Of a stretch of DNA of 64,000 bases, positions 37,801-49,695 are shown one piece after another. The translations under genes and the position numbers were made by a program. Under the pieces are notes generated by a model. That model searched no databases, was not told the origin of the DNA, and saw nothing but the letters and a program-made list of their open reading frames with translations. This DNA comes from Mikania micrantha. Lineage: Eukaryota; Streptophyta; Magnoliopsida; Asterales; Asteraceae. Numbering within the stretch: position 1 is the stretch's first letter; each line of letters opens with the position of its first letter. The DNA is taken from NCBI GenBank assembly GCA_009363875.1, contig CM018693.1, positions 73,950,986 through 74,014,985 on the forward strand, written 5' to 3'.

Positions 37801-40574
37801 CAATTGATTTTAAGCATCAAGCTTAAAGTAAAGGTTTCAATCATAAGCATTCATGTTTATGTTTAAAGCATTAAATAACATTTAAATAAAATGTTTAACA
37901 TGCTTCTCAGTCCCGAATTTAAAACAAATAAGTTTGAAAGGGGACAATGAACTCACCTTAAGTCCGAAGTAGTTGACTATGTATAATAAGAATGCACGCA
38001 CTCTTTGTTTGCACTTGTTTTGATGTTCAAGTTCCTGTATTGATTTCATGATGTTGTAGTTTATAAGTATAAGTTTATAAAATTTCACTGTGTGTGTAAG
38101 TATTAGTGTTAGCCCTGAAGTTGGCTAACACTATAAGTCCAGATTGTCTTTCGGCCCCTCTTTGTGTATGAAAGATTTTAGTGACACATAGATTATGTCA
38201 TATTCTTGTTCAAGAGCTTTGGTTTCTTAATCCATAACCATCCTTATAGTAAATTGTTCAAGCTCCTTATATGTTATCAAAGTTAAATTTTCAATGTGTT
38301 ATGTCTTTTGTTTGATTGTCATGGGCCGAAAGATAATTGAGTTGGACTATAGCAAGTGAGCTTTATGACTTGGGCCAAACAAAGAATACGTTATCTAACT
38401 TGGGCCGAATTACAACCGGTTTGGGCTTGTTTACTAATAGGTTGGGACGGCTAGGTATAAACTATTGGGCCATGGATCACGTGGGCCAATGTTAAAGATA
38501 TAGGCCAATTCAAGTGCTAAATTGGGCCGAGTACTAATGATGTGGTCCGAAACAAAACAAAATTTGGCTATTTAAATGTGTAGGCCGAAAGTTTTAACCA
38601 ACAAATGTGTTGAGCCAAGAAATCATGGGCTAGCCATCACACATACACCGATTACTAGGTTGGGCCTAACGTTGGGCTACAAATGTTTTGGGCCTCAAAT
38701 GGACTGTACATGCTTGTTGTGGCCTGATTAAATTTCATGTGGGCCGGGTGTCTATTCTGGGCCGAAAGGCTCATTTGGGCCTAAGGAAAACGTGGAAATT
38801 GTAACAGATGGGCTTAGTACCACTGTTTTGGGCTAATAGTGAATGATTGGACTAAACACTTATGATATTGGGCCTTGAATTCACGGCTGAACATAGTAGA
38901 GTAATTCCAGCCAGCGAACCTCCTCACTAGAAACCAAAAGGGTTCGGCTGTTGCTTGGTTTATAAGCATGGGTTCGTGACTAGTAGGGTCGGCTGGACAT
39001 GGTATGGTTCGACCAAGGCACTTAGGGTTCGTCTGGGTTCGTAGCGTGCAGAGGCTCGGTCAAGGGTTTGGCACAACATGGTTCGGCCAGAATGAAGCCA
39101 TGGTTCGCCCATATGGTTCGGCTGGATGTGCAGCAGCTCGAAGGTTCGTCATGGACTCGTGACTGAGAAGGTTCGTGAATGGTGAGGTGGGTTCGTCTAC
39201 CACACTGGTTCGTCAGACCCTAGAGGGTTCGTAGGCCAAAGCTTTGCTTATGGGTTCGTCGGACAAGCTGAAAACAGAAGGATTCGGCCATGTGGAAGGT
39301 TCCCAGTCGAGGGTTCGGCCACCTGCAAGGTTCGGCCACCTTCGTTCCACCTAGCAAAGTTCGGCAGAAGGTGTGGTCCACGAACCCTGCGTTCGTTCTC
39401 ATGCTTGAACTCTCGATCCAGAAATTTCCGGGAGTTTGTGATGCGAAGATCAGCTACAAACAATGCAAAGATGGGCCTGGTTCGGAGTTTTTCACCGATT
39501 GTGTGTGGGTTTCGATCTAAGGGTAAGAAAACCCTAAATTCGTGACTTTTCTTCGACTCATACCTCAAGTTTCTGTGGTTGGATCTCCAGATGCGTTGTA
39601 TTTTCTTGTAGAGGGCTTCAAGATGAACGTTTAGGCGCAAGAATCACGAAATTTCATCAAGAATTGAACAAGTTATGGAAGATTCAAGCTTGAAGATGGT
39701 GATGATATTTTAGAGAGAGGGAGGGAGACGGCTGCAAGGTTAGAGAGAGAGTTGGTTTTGTGAAAAATGAAATAAATGCTAGTATTTGGTGTTTAAATAC
39801 CCCGCGGGTATTCGGGTTCGTTTCGGTTGCTTGGTTCGTAATCTTGTCGCGTATCCGGCACTTTACGCGTATTTTTCGTAAAATAATTAAAAGAGTTATT
39901 TTTAAGATTTTTAGAACACGAATATTATTAGAAAACATTTTAAATATCGTTACATTAAATTATTTTTCGAATTATAATGGTTTACGCGTTTTGTTAAATT
40001 TTTCGCGTTTAATTAAAATAATTCAAGTTATTTTGTTTTATGATGAGTTTCAAAATTGTAAAATAAGAAATATAATATTTCTTTGAAATTATGATCGTTC
40101 GTATCGTTATCGTTTCATCAGATCGCGTCACCATCGCGCGTATTCGTTCGAATCGTCATTCGAACGAACACGTCGATGGTTTGGCTTTCTGATTCTTGTT
40201 TTCTACTGTTAAGTCATTATTTCAGAACGTTAAACTGTCAGAATTATTCGTACAGATCGTCACCTATACGAATAACACGTCGGTTTAGCATTCTGAAACG
40301 ACAACTGTTAAAGTTTCGTTTTGTTAAACCTCACATACGTTTAGGGCAACTAATATCACATCAAGTATTTGTGTTTCAACACTGTGTTGTCTGACATGTT
40401 TTCTGACTGTTAAACCCTAAGGTTTTAGTCAGATTCCGACAATCGTTTAATAGTTTCATGATAATCAAATGTATAATTAGTCTAAACATAGTTTAACGGA
40501 ATGTGTACCTGAATCACTGTACATGTTTACTGTTACGATCACTGTTCCGGCACGCGTCCGGCACTGATGTTACA

Positions 40575-40584
40575 GTCTCCCCTT
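40575..40584 (-). promoter_or_regulatory. Polypurine tract of element D
   Basis: AAGGGGAGAC on the minus strand, adjoining the start of the 3' LTR. Confidence 0.92.
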
Positions 40585-40591
40585 GTTAGAG

Positions 40592-40610
40592 AAATTTCGT
40601 CCCGAAATTT
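40592..40610 (-). promoter_or_regulatory. PPT-proximal palindrome of element D
   Basis: Perfect inverted repeat with 8-bp arms (AAATTTCG/CGAAATTT) and a 3-base centre, located between the gag-pol stop codon (40619-40621) and the PPT. Confidence 0.88.
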
Positions 40611-40618
40611 AAGACTCG

Positions 40619-43600
40619 TTATTTCGGTACGACTTCCTCGGCAAAGAGTTGGGGATACTTGTTTCTCATGTGATCTTCACGTTCCCAAGTAAACTCAGGT
40701 CCGCGCTTTGAGTTCCAACGAACTTTAACGATAGGAATACGACTTCGTCTCAGTTGCTTGACTTTACGATCCATAATCTCCAATGGTTCTTCAACAAAAC
40801 GTAAGTTTTCATCCAATTGAATTTCTTCAATTGGTATGATAAGAGTTTCATCAGCAAGGCATTTCTTCAAGTTTGAGACGTGAAACACGTCATGTACACC
40901 ACTAAGTTCATCCGGTAATTTCAATCTGTATGCTACAGGACCAATACGTTCGATGATTTCGAACGGTCCTACGTATCGTGGTGTCAGTTTGCCTTTCTTT
41001 GCGAATCGAACTACGCCTTTCCAAGGAGAAACCTTAAGCATAACACGATCTCCCACTTGGAATTCCAACGGCTTACGCCGTTTATCAGCATAGCTCTTTT
41101 GTCTGCTTCGTGTCGCTTGTAGTCTTTGTTGTATCTGAGCAATCTTGTCTGTAGTTTCTTGAATAAGTTCTGGCCCGGTGATGCGATTGTCTCCCACTTC
41201 TGACCAACAGATCGGTGACCGACATTTCCGGCCATAAAGAGCCTCGAATGGGGCACAACCGATGCTGCTGTGATAACTGTTGTTGTAGGAGAACTCGATT
41301 AGTGGCAAGTGGGAATCCCAATTACCACCGAAGTCTAGAACACAAGTTCTTAACATATCCTCCAGGGTTTGGATAGTACGTTCGCTTTGTCCATCCGTTT
41401 GTGGATGATAAGCCGTACTCAAGTTTAATTGTGTCCCTAGAGATTTCTGCAATGATTGCCAGAACCTTGATGTAAATCTGCTATCACGATCTGAAATGAT
41501 AGACAATGGCACACCATGGCGTACCACTATCTCGTTGATGTAAAGCTTCGCTAGTTTATCCATCGTGTAAGTTTCTCGCATTGGCAAGAAATGAGCAGAC
41601 TTGGTTAATCGATCAACGATAACCCAAATGGTATCATGTCCACTGGAAGTGCGGGGTAGCTTGGTAACAAAGTCCATAGCTATCTGTTCCCACTTCCATA
41701 GTGGTATTTCAGGCTGTTCCAGCAAACCAGATGGTTTCTGGTGTTCCGCCTTCACCTTAGCACACGTAAGGCATCTACCAACATACTCAGCGATGTCTTT
41801 CTTCATACCCGGCCACCAATAGAATGCACGTAAGTCTTGGTACATTTTATCAGCACCGGGATGCACAGAGTACTTGGTCTTGTGTGCTTCATCAAAAATA
41901 AGTTTCCTTAACTCATCTACTGCAGGAATCCAGATACGATCCTTGAAGTAAACAAGTCCATCGGGTTTTGTTTCCAATTGTTTCTCCACACCGCAATCTA
42001 AGTCTTTCTTCAAGTTTCCTCGTTCAATTGCTTCCTGTTGTGCTTGACTAATGTGATCGTGTAAACTTGTCTGCACAGTCATTCCCATTGCTCTGACGCG
42101 CAAGGGTTTGACCCGTTCCTTCCGGCTCAAGGCATCAGCAACAACGTTTGCCTTGCCCGGATGGTACTTAATCACACAGTCATAGTCATTCAGAAGTTCA
42201 ACCCAACGTCGCTGTCGCATGTTGAGTTCCTTCTGATCGAATATGTGTTGCAGACTTTTATGGTCTGTAAATATGGTACACTTGGTTCCATATAAGTAAT
42301 GCCTCCAGATCTTTAGTGCAAACACCACTGCTCCCAATTCCAGATCATGAGTTGTGTAGTTCTTCTCATGAATCTTTAATTGTCTCGAAGCATAGGCAAT
42401 GACTTTGTCCCGCTGCATAAGTACACAGCCAAGTCCCTGATGGGATGCATCACAATAAACAACAAAGTCATCACAACCATCTGGGAGAGATAAGATCGGA
42501 GCATCACATAGCTTTTGTTTCAATGTCTGAAAGGCTTCTTCTTGTTTTTGCTCCCAAATAAACGGCTCGCTTTTCTGTGTTAGCTTCGTGAGTGGCAGAG
42601 CTATCTTAGAAAAGTTTGAAATAAACCTTCTGTAATAGCCTGCTAAGCCTAGAAAAGAACGTATCTCCGTAGGTGTCTTCGGAGTGTCCCAGTCTTTTAT
42701 TGCCTCGATCTTGGCAGGATCAACATGAATTCCCTCACTGTTAACAACGTGGCCTAGAAATTGAACCTCTTTTAACCAAAACTCACACTTAGAGAATTTG
42801 GCATAGAGTTTCTCTTCCTTTAACAGTTCCAAGATCGTTCTCAGATGTTGCTCGTGTTCTGCTTTGCTTTTAGAATAGATCAATATGTCATCAATGAAAA
42901 CAATAACAAATTGATCTAAGTACGGCTTACACACACGGTTCATGAGATCCATGAAAACCGCGGGTGCGTTCGTCAAACCAAAAGGCATCACCATGAACTC
43001 ATAGTGCCCGTACCTGGTACGAAACGCCGTCTTGGGTATGTCTTCGTCTTGTACTCTAAGCTGATGGTATCCGGAACGTAGATCGATCTTCGAAAAGTAC
43101 TGAGCTCCTTGCAATTGATCAAATAAGTCATCAATCCTCGGTAACGGATACCGATTCTTGATGGTTAGTTTGTTTAGCTCTCTGTAGTCTATGCACATCC
43201 GAAAGGATCCATCCTTCTTTTTCACGAACAGAACCGGAGCTCCCCAAGGTGAGTAGCTCGGTCGAATGAAACCTTTATCAAGTAGCTCCTGTAATTGGTT
43301 AGATAATTCCTGCATCTCCGAAGGTGCTAACCTATAAGGGGATTTAGCAACAGGCGTTGCTCCAGGAATCAGATCGATACGAAACTCTACCGGTCGCACA
43401 GGAGGCAAACCAGGTAGATCGTCAGGAAACACCTCAGGATATTCTCTCACTATCGGTACGTCTTGTAATGTTTTCTTGTCTTTGTCTTTCTCCACCACAT
43501 GAGCCAAGAATGCTATGCACTTCTTTTGCAGACACTTACGCGCTTTTATGCATGATATGATCTTTACGTTTCTCTTGGCTTGATCCCCACGAACTTCCAA

Positions 43601-45256
43601 TACACGATCATCCGTTATTGGAATCCGAAGTAGCTTCTCGGAACAGATAACTTCCACTCGATTGAGTGAGAGCCAATCCATTCCCACGATGATATCGAAA
43701 CTGCCCAACTCCATCGGCAACAAGTCGATGGAAAATGTATGATTTATAAGTGTAAGTGGGCAGTTCCTAAGTATAGTGCTAACTGTAACTTGTTTCCCAT
43801 TAGCTACTTCAATAGTGTAAGGGGAGTCTAAAGTATCCTCAGTAAGGCTAAGTTGTCGTGCAAAATCAGATGAAATAAAACTCTGGTCTGCACCAGTATC
43901 AAATAGTATGGATGCATAAGAGTCATGTAAAAGAAATGTACCAGTGACCACATTAGGGTCCTGACGTGCAGCATTGGCTCCGATGACAAAAGCTCGTCCA
44001 CGAGGTGCTTGTGCTCCAGCTTGCACCTTCTTTGGACAGTTGCGGGAGAAGTGACCTGGTTCCCCGCAGTTGTAGCAATCTCTGTTGTTGTTATTGCCTG
44101 GGTTCTGTGGTGGTGGTGGAGGTAGTGTTCTTGCTGCGGTGTTAGTGGCCTGGTTTACAGCAACTCGGCACTTGTTAACCCAGTGGCCAAACCGGCCACA
44201 ATTCATGCACTTCCTGCATTGAGCACCAACAGGATGATGATACTTGCAGTTTGTGCACTGGGGATACTCCCCTCCATAACCCCTAGTAGTAGGATTGACA
44301 GGTGCTGCAGGTGCCTGTCGCAGAGGGGTAACGGCTGCATAATTCTTGACAACCTTTTGTTTCTTTTTCTGATGGTACTCGGGCTTCTTCGATGTTGTTT
44401 CTTTGGCTTTTCCAGCATCATCTTTCAAGACTCCAGACTTTACCATTACCTTGGTAAGCTTAGCAGAGAGGGAAATGGCTGACTCCAAAGTAGCAGGATA
44501 TGAACCCAGTACAACGCTTTGTATACATGAAGGTAGTCCTGCTACATAGCGATCAATTAGCTTTTCCAAGGTTGGCACCATCTCTGGCACCAGGGCTACC
44601 AGTTCATGATAACGGTTGGTAAAAGTCATATGATCAGCTCCCTTCATCTCATGATTCGAGAGCTCAATCTCCAGTTGTTGGAGTTCATGTTTCGGGCAAA
44701 ATTCATTCCTCAAAAGAAGTTTAAATTCTGCCCAGGGCATCGCCATTGCTTCATCTCTTCCCTTGGCTCTTATCTGTGCGTTCCACCAAGTCAAAGCTCG
44801 CTTGCTGAAAGAACCAGCTGCATAGCGAACTTTGTGATGTTCTGGACAACCGCTGATGTCCAAAGTATTTTCCATTTTCTCAAGCCATTGGATCAGTCCA
44901 ACAGCTCCTTCAACTCCGGTAAAGCTCGGGGGTTTGCATCCTACAAAGGACTTGTAGGAGCAATCCGAAGTATGACCAGTGTTTCCACTAGCCTCGCCTG
45001 TAGTGTGACCAGAAGTGTTGCCTTGTCCTTGAATCCTGTTTATCATCTCTGGGATGACATCCTTTAGTTGACTCGTCAGCTGGGTACTCAGTAGTGTCGC
45101 CAAGGCGATAGTAGCAGGATCTATCAGCGGAACATTGCTTGAACCTGGTGGTGGAGAGTGCGGAGGAGGAGGAGGTGGCGGTGGTGAATCCGGTGGTGTA
45201 GGAGTCGATGAGTGAGGAGCAGAGACTTGCGGAGTGGGTTGTTTTCTCGGCGGCAT
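40619..45256 (-). CDS. Gag-pol polyprotein of chromovirus D, intact
   Basis: One uninterrupted frame of 1,545 residues from the MPPR start (45256). That start is conserved in B (33001) and C (24873); an in-frame ATG at 45310 is GTG in those copies, so I prefer the downstream start. Order: Pro-rich N-terminus (to ~45), gag capsid (~105-275), two CCHC knuckles (350-363, 394-407), protease DTGAD (453-457), RT (~640-870, FIDDIL at 787-792), RNase H (~935-1050; D935 in YCDAS), integrase with zinc ligands H1125/H1132/C1162/C1165 and D1195-D1256-E1292 (the D,D35E spacing holds), GPF (1430-1432), and a C-terminal chromodomain (~1485-1540, with VKVRW and FTWE). The chromodomain places it among chromoviruses; the Tekay/Del clade is my inference from overall form and long LTRs. 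All catalytic residues looked for are present. Confidence 0.96.
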   Translation of the reverse strand: MPPRKQPTPQVSAPHSSTPTPPDSPPPPPPPPHSPPPGSSNVPLIDPATIALATLLSTQLTSQLKDVIPEMINRIQGQGNTSGHTTGEASGNTGHTSDCSYKSFVGCKPPSFTGVEGAVGLIQWLEKMENTLDISGCPEHHKVRYAAGSFSKRALTWWNAQIRAKGRDEAMAMPWAEFKLLLRNEFCPKHELQQLEIELSNHEMKGADHMTFTNRYHELVALVPEMVPTLEKLIDRYVAGLPSCIQSVVLGSYPATLESAISLSAKLTKVMVKSGVLKDDAGKAKETTSKKPEYHQKKKQKVVKNYAAVTPLRQAPAAPVNPTTRGYGGEYPQCTNCKYHHPVGAQCRKCMNCGRFGHWVNKCRVAVNQATNTAARTLPPPPPQNPGNNNNRDCYNCGEPGHFSRNCPKKVQAGAQAPRGRAFVIGANAARQDPNVVTGTFLLHDSYASILFDTGADQSFISSDFARQLSLTEDTLDSPYTIEVANGKQVTVSTILRNCPLTLINHTFSIDLLPMELGSFDIIVGMDWLSLNRVEVICSEKLLRIPITDDRVLEVRGDQAKRNVKIISCIKARKCLQKKCIAFLAHVVEKDKDKKTLQDVPIVREYPEVFPDDLPGLPPVRPVEFRIDLIPGATPVAKSPYRLAPSEMQELSNQLQELLDKGFIRPSYSPWGAPVLFVKKKDGSFRMCIDYRELNKLTIKNRYPLPRIDDLFDQLQGAQYFSKIDLRSGYHQLRVQDEDIPKTAFRTRYGHYEFMVMPFGLTNAPAVFMDLMNRVCKPYLDQFVIVFIDDILIYSKSKAEHEQHLRTILELLKEEKLYAKFSKCEFWLKEVQFLGHVVNSEGIHVDPAKIEAIKDWDTPKTPTEIRSFLGLAGYYRRFISNFSKIALPLTKLTQKSEPFIWEQKQEEAFQTLKQKLCDAPILSLPDGCDDFVVYCDASHQGLGCVLMQRDKVIAYASRQLKIHEKNYTTHDLELGAVVFALKIWRHYLYGTKCTIFTDHKSLQHIFDQKELNMRQRRWVELLNDYDCVIKYHPGKANVVADALSRKERVKPLRVRAMGMTVQTSLHDHISQAQQEAIERGNLKKDLDCGVEKQLETKPDGLVYFKDRIWIPAVDELRKLIFDEAHKTKYSVHPGADKMYQDLRAFYWWPGMKKDIAEYVGRCLTCAKVKAEHQKPSGLLEQPEIPLWKWEQIAMDFVTKLPRTSSGHDTIWVIVDRLTKSAHFLPMRETYTMDKLAKLYINEIVVRHGVPLSIISDRDSRFTSRFWQSLQKSLGTQLNLSTAYHPQTDGQSERTIQTLEDMLRTCVLDFGGNWDSHLPLIEFSYNNSYHSSIGCAPFEALYGRKCRSPICWSEVGDNRITGPELIQETTDKIAQIQQRLQATRSRQKSYADKRRKPLEFQVGDRVMLKVSPWKGVVRFAKKGKLTPRYVGPFEIIERIGPVAYRLKLPDELSGVHDVFHVSNLKKCLADETLIIPIEEIQLDENLRFVEEPLEIMDRKVKQLRRSRIPIVKVRWNSKRGPEFTWEREDHMRNKYPQLFAEEVVPK

Positions 45257-45409
45257 TCTGATCATAACCAAAAGAATTTGGTTAGTGCAATGATCGAACG
45301 CAGAAAACATAATGCAAACTTAAGTCTTAAGTTCTCTACATGTGGGTCCCTAAGTTATAGTCTAGGTCAAACCGTTTATGTAGTGACCTATTATTCTCTA
45401 TAACCTTGA

Positions 45410-45421
45410 GCTCTGATACCA
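45410..45421 (-). promoter_or_regulatory. Primer binding site of element D (tRNA-iMet)
   Basis: TGGTATCAGAGC on the minus strand, three bases inside the 5' LTR boundary at 45425. Confidence 0.95.
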
Positions 45422-45424
45422 ATC

Positions 45425-48400
45425 TGTCACACCCCGAGCCGGCGGGGTTGGATCGGAGTCCCCGCCGGGCGGAAGGTTCCCGGGGCGTGATATCGTGGAT
45501 GATAATCATGATGATCAGATTGTTTACATAGCATCAACGTTTAAGAATATCTAAAGCACAATCAATTGATATGTAGGATTACAAAGTTAAATTACAATAG
45601 CAATGTTCTGCAATTTAACTAAGTAAACCTAACCAAAAGAATAATGTATATATCTTGTATATGTACAAGATATCAAAAGTAACATGTGTCATCAACAAAA
45701 GTTGTGCTTCCCAAAAGTCTACTAGGTCCTCTAACTGAGCAGCCTAGTATGCATATCCCAAAAGCTTAAGATTAAACCTGTTCTTCACCTGAGAAAGCAT
45801 GTGAAAAGATCAAGTCAACACAACGGTTGGTGAGTTCATATAGTTTATAAATTTAAAAATAGTTTCACAAACCTCCTTCCGTAAAACCTTAACCTCATTA
45901 ACTCCACCTGTAATATCCAAGTCGGTATGCTTATATATAGGGCATATGTAAGGGACAAGCCCTAGCCAACATCCCACCACATACTAACCCGGATATGACA
46001 TTGTTGTTAATAATAATTAAGCAATTTTACCTACCACACAACTCAATCCTCATCAAGCCTTTGTTATCTGTTTCAATGCTTTCATGTCTAATGTATTCGT
46101 ACGTGTTAGTTTCTCATCATGTTTATCAAGCATCATAGATTCACACACACATAGTTTAGCATTTACATATCTCCTATAAGCAGACAAAAGCTCTGGAATA
46201 CCAGTAGTTTAGCAATTACATGTCTCTTATATAGATAACAGCTTAGCATTCAACAAGTTCATGTTTAGCCTTTACATACCTCTTATAAGCGGACAAAAGC
46301 TCTGGAATACCAGACGTTCAGCAATTACATGTCCCTTATAACCAGGTAATAGCTCCGTAACGTTACGTTTATGTTTAGCCTTTACATACCTCATATAAGC
46401 CGACACAAGCTCTGGAATACCAGTAGTTTAGCAATTACGTGTCCCTTATAACCAGGTAATAGCTTAGAATCGATACTTTCATGTTTAGCCTTTACATACC
46501 TCATATAAGCCGACAAAAGCTCTGGATTACCAGTAGTTTAGCAATTACATGTCCCTTATAACCAGGTAATAGCTGAGTATCATTACGTTTATGTTATTAC
46601 ATGTATCTCACCCCATAGGTACAAGCTCTGGAATACCAGACGTTCAGCAATTACGTAGTCTATGGTTAGATACATGTATGATGGCCTAGTAGCATGTAAT
46701 AGTATCAAGTCTCATGTAATTGAATCAAGTATCATGTATTTGTATCATATCTCATGTAATTGAATCACATCTCATGTAATTGAATCAAATCTCATGTAAT
46801 TGTATCAAGTATCATGTAATCGTATCCAGTATCATGTATTTGTATCATGTCTCATGTAATTGAATCACATCGCATGTAATTGAATCAAGTATCATGTAAT
46901 CGTATCAAGTAATCAACAATTGATTTTAAGCATCAAGCTTAAAGTAAAGGTTTCAATCATAAGCATTCATGTTTATGTTTAAAGCATTAAATAACATTTA
47001 AATAAAATGTTTAACATGCTTCTCAGTCCCGAATTTAAAACAAATAAGTTTGAAAGGGGACAATGAACTCACCTTAAGTCCGAAGTAGTTGACTATGTAT
47101 AATAAGAATGCACGCACTCTTTGTTTGCACTTGTTTTGATGTTCAAGTTCCTGTATTGATTTCATGATGTTGTAGTTTATAAGTATAAGTTTATAAAATT
47201 TCACTGTGTGTGTAAGTATTAGTGTTAGCCCTGAAGTTGGCTAACACTATAAGTCCAGATTGTCTTTCGGCCCCTCTTTGTGTATGAAAGATTTTAGTGA
47301 CACATAGATTATGTCATATTCTTGTTCAAGAGCTTTGGTTTCTTAATCCATAACCATCCTTATAGTAAATTGTTCAAGCTCCTTATATGTTATCAAAGTT
47401 AAATTTTCAATGTGTTATGTCTTTTGTTTGATTGTCATGGGCCGAAAGATAATTGAGTTGGACTATAGCAAGTGAGCTTTATGACTTGGGCCAAACAAAG
47501 AATACGTTATCTAACTTGGGCCGAATTACAACCGGTTTGGGCTTGTTTACTAATAGGTTGGGACGGCTAGGTATAAACTATTGGGCCATGGATCACGTGG
47601 GCCAATGTTAAAGATATAGGCCAATTCAAGTGCTAAATTGGGCCGAGTACTAATGATGTGGTCCGAAACAAAACAAAATTTGGCTATTTAAATGTGTAGG
47701 CCGAAAGTTTTAACCAACAAATGTGTTGAGCCAAGAAATCATGGGCTAGCCATCACACATACACCGATTACTAGGTTGGGCCTAACGTTGGGCTACAAAT
47801 GTTTTGGGCCTCAAATGGACTGTACATGCTTGTTGTGGCCTGATTAAATTTCATGTGGGCCGGGTGTCTATTCTGGGCCGAAAGGCTCATTTGGGCCTAA
47901 GGAAAACGTGGAAATTGTAACAGATGGGCTTAGTACCACTGTTTTGGGCTAATAGTGAATGATTGGACTAAACACTTATGATATTGGGCCTTGAATTCAC
48001 GGCTGAACATAGTAGAGTAATTCCAGCCAGCGAACCTCCTCACTAGAAACCAAAAGGGTTCGGCTGTTGCTTGGTTTATAAGCATGGGTTCGTGACTAGT
48101 AGGGTCGGCTGGACATGGTATGGTTCGACCAAGGCACTTAGGGTTCGTCTGGGTTCGTAGCGTGCAGAGGCTCGGTCAAGGGTTTGGCACAACATGGTTC
48201 GGCCAGAATGAAGCCATGGTTCGCCCATATGGTTCGGCTGGATGTGCAGCAGCTCGAAGGTTCGTCATGGACTCGTGACTGAGAAGGTTCGTGAATGGTG
48301 AGGTGGGTTCGTCTACCACACTGGTTCGTCAGACCCTAGAGGGTTCGTAGGCCAAAGCTTTGCTTATGGGTTCGTCGGACAAGCTGAAAACAGAAGGATT

Positions 48401-49690
48401 CGGCCATGTGGAAGGTTCCCAGTCGAGGGTTCGGCCACCTGCAAGGTTCGGCCACCTTCGTTCCACCTAGCAAAGTTCGGCAGAAGGTGTGGTCCACGAA
48501 CCCTGCGTTCGTTCTCATGCTTGAACTCTCGATCCAGAAATTTCCGGGAGTTTGTGATGCGAAGATCAGCTACAAACAATGCAAAGATGGGCCTGGTTCG
48601 GAGTTTTTCACCGATTGTGTGTGGGTTTCGATCTAAGGGTAAGAAAACCCTAAATTCGTGACTTTTCTTCGACTCATACCTCAAGTTTCTGTGGTTGGAT
48701 CTCCAGATGCGTTGTACTTTCTTGTAGAGGGCTTCAAGATGAACGTTTAGGCGCAAGAATCACGAAATTTCATCAAGAATTGAACAAGTTATGGAAGATT
48801 CAAGCTTGAAGATGGTGATGATATTTTAGAGAGAGGGAGGGAGACGGCTGCAAGGTTAGAGAGAGAGTTGGTTTTGTGAAAAATGAAATAAATGCTAGTA
48901 TTTGGTGTTTAAATACCCCGCGGGTATTCGGGTTCGTTTCGGTTGCTTGGTTCGTAATCTTGTCGCGTATCCGGCACTTTACGCGTATTTTTCGTAAAAT
49001 AATTAAAAGAGTTATTTTTAAGATTTTTAGAACACGAATATTATTAGAAAACATTTTAAATATCGTTACATTAAATTATTTTTCGAATTATAATGGTTTA
49101 CGCGTTTTGTTAAATTTTTCGCGTTTAATTAAAATAATTCAAGTTATTTTGTTTTATGATGAGTTTCAAAATTGTAAAATAAGAAATATAATATTTCTTT
49201 GAAATTATGATCGTTCGTATCGTTATCGTTTCATCAGATCGCGTCACCATCGCGCGTATTCGTTCGAATCGTCATTCGAACGAACACGTCGATGGTTTGG
49301 CTTTCTGATTCTTGTTTTCTACTGTTAAGTCATTATTTCAGAACGTTAAACTGTCAGAATTATTCGTACAGATCGTCACCTATACGAATAACACGTCGGT
49401 TTAGCATTCTGAAACGACAACTGTTAAAGTTTCGTTTTGTTAAACCTCACATACGTTTAGGGCAACTAATATCACATCAAGTATTTGTGTTTCAACACTG
49501 TGTTGTCTGACATGTTTTCTGACTGTTAAACCCTAAGGTTTTAGTCAGATTCCGACAATCGTTTAATAGTTTCATGATAATCAAATGTATAATTAGTCTA
49601 AACATAGTTTAACGGAATGTGTACCTGAATCACTGTACATGTTTACTGTTACGATCACTGTTCCGGCACGCGTCCGGCACTGATGTTACA
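45425..49690 (-). mobile_element. 5' LTR of element D
   Basis: Near-identical copy of 36309-40574 (each landmark at +9,116). Short frames within it, such as 46998-47204 and 48364-48756, recur in both LTRs only because the LTRs are copies. They are not genes. Confidence 0.95.
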
Positions 49691-49695
49691 ACCAT
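49691..49695 (+). repeat. Target duplication of element D, right copy
   Basis: ACCAT, partner of 36304-36308. Confidence 0.95.

Larger units (their letters stand above)
36309..40574 (-). mobile_element. 3' LTR of element D
   Basis: On the minus strand it runs from TGTAACATCAGTGCCGG (40574) to GGGGTGTGACA (36309). Landmarks on the minus strand: twin inverted modules (about 40242-40275 and 40130-40165), TATA-like GTATTTAAAC (about 39800-39791), CT-rich leader (39740-39710), donor-like TTGAG|GTATGAG at 39564/39563, TTCG-rich block (39370-38930), acceptor-like CAATACAG|GAAC (about 38035), donor-like TAAG|GTGAGTTC at 37957/37956, tandem arrays (37800-37070), TATA palindrome (about 36831-36809), and acceptor-like TTTCTCAG at 36673. 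Confidence 0.93.
36309..49690 (-). mobile_element. Intact Tekay/Del-like chromovirus D (13.4 kb)
   Basis: Complete element on the minus strand: 5' LTR 45425-49690, PBS 45410-45421, gag-pol 40619-45256, palindrome, PPT 40575-40584, 3' LTR 36309-40574. It is flanked by ACCAT on both sides. Both LTRs are 4,266 bp and the copies are offset by exactly 9,116 bp. Reading them side by side I noticed one substitution (39601 T, 48717 C); this was not an exhaustive alignment. The coding frame is unbroken. By its structure it is potentially self-sufficient and very recently inserted. Confidence 0.95.

Noticed and set aside
44183..45067. Plus-strand frames of 99 and 153 codons within D
   Set aside because: They are antisense shadows of the gag coding region.
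45257..45310. Upstream ATG extending gag of D by 18 residues
   Set aside because: The equivalent codon is GTG in B and C, whereas the MPPR start is conserved in all three.
36309..49690. Short frames occurring twice (for example 37882-38088 and 46998-47204; 39248-39640 and 48364-48756)
   Set aside because: The duplication is due to the two LTRs of one element; there is no evidence for protein selection.
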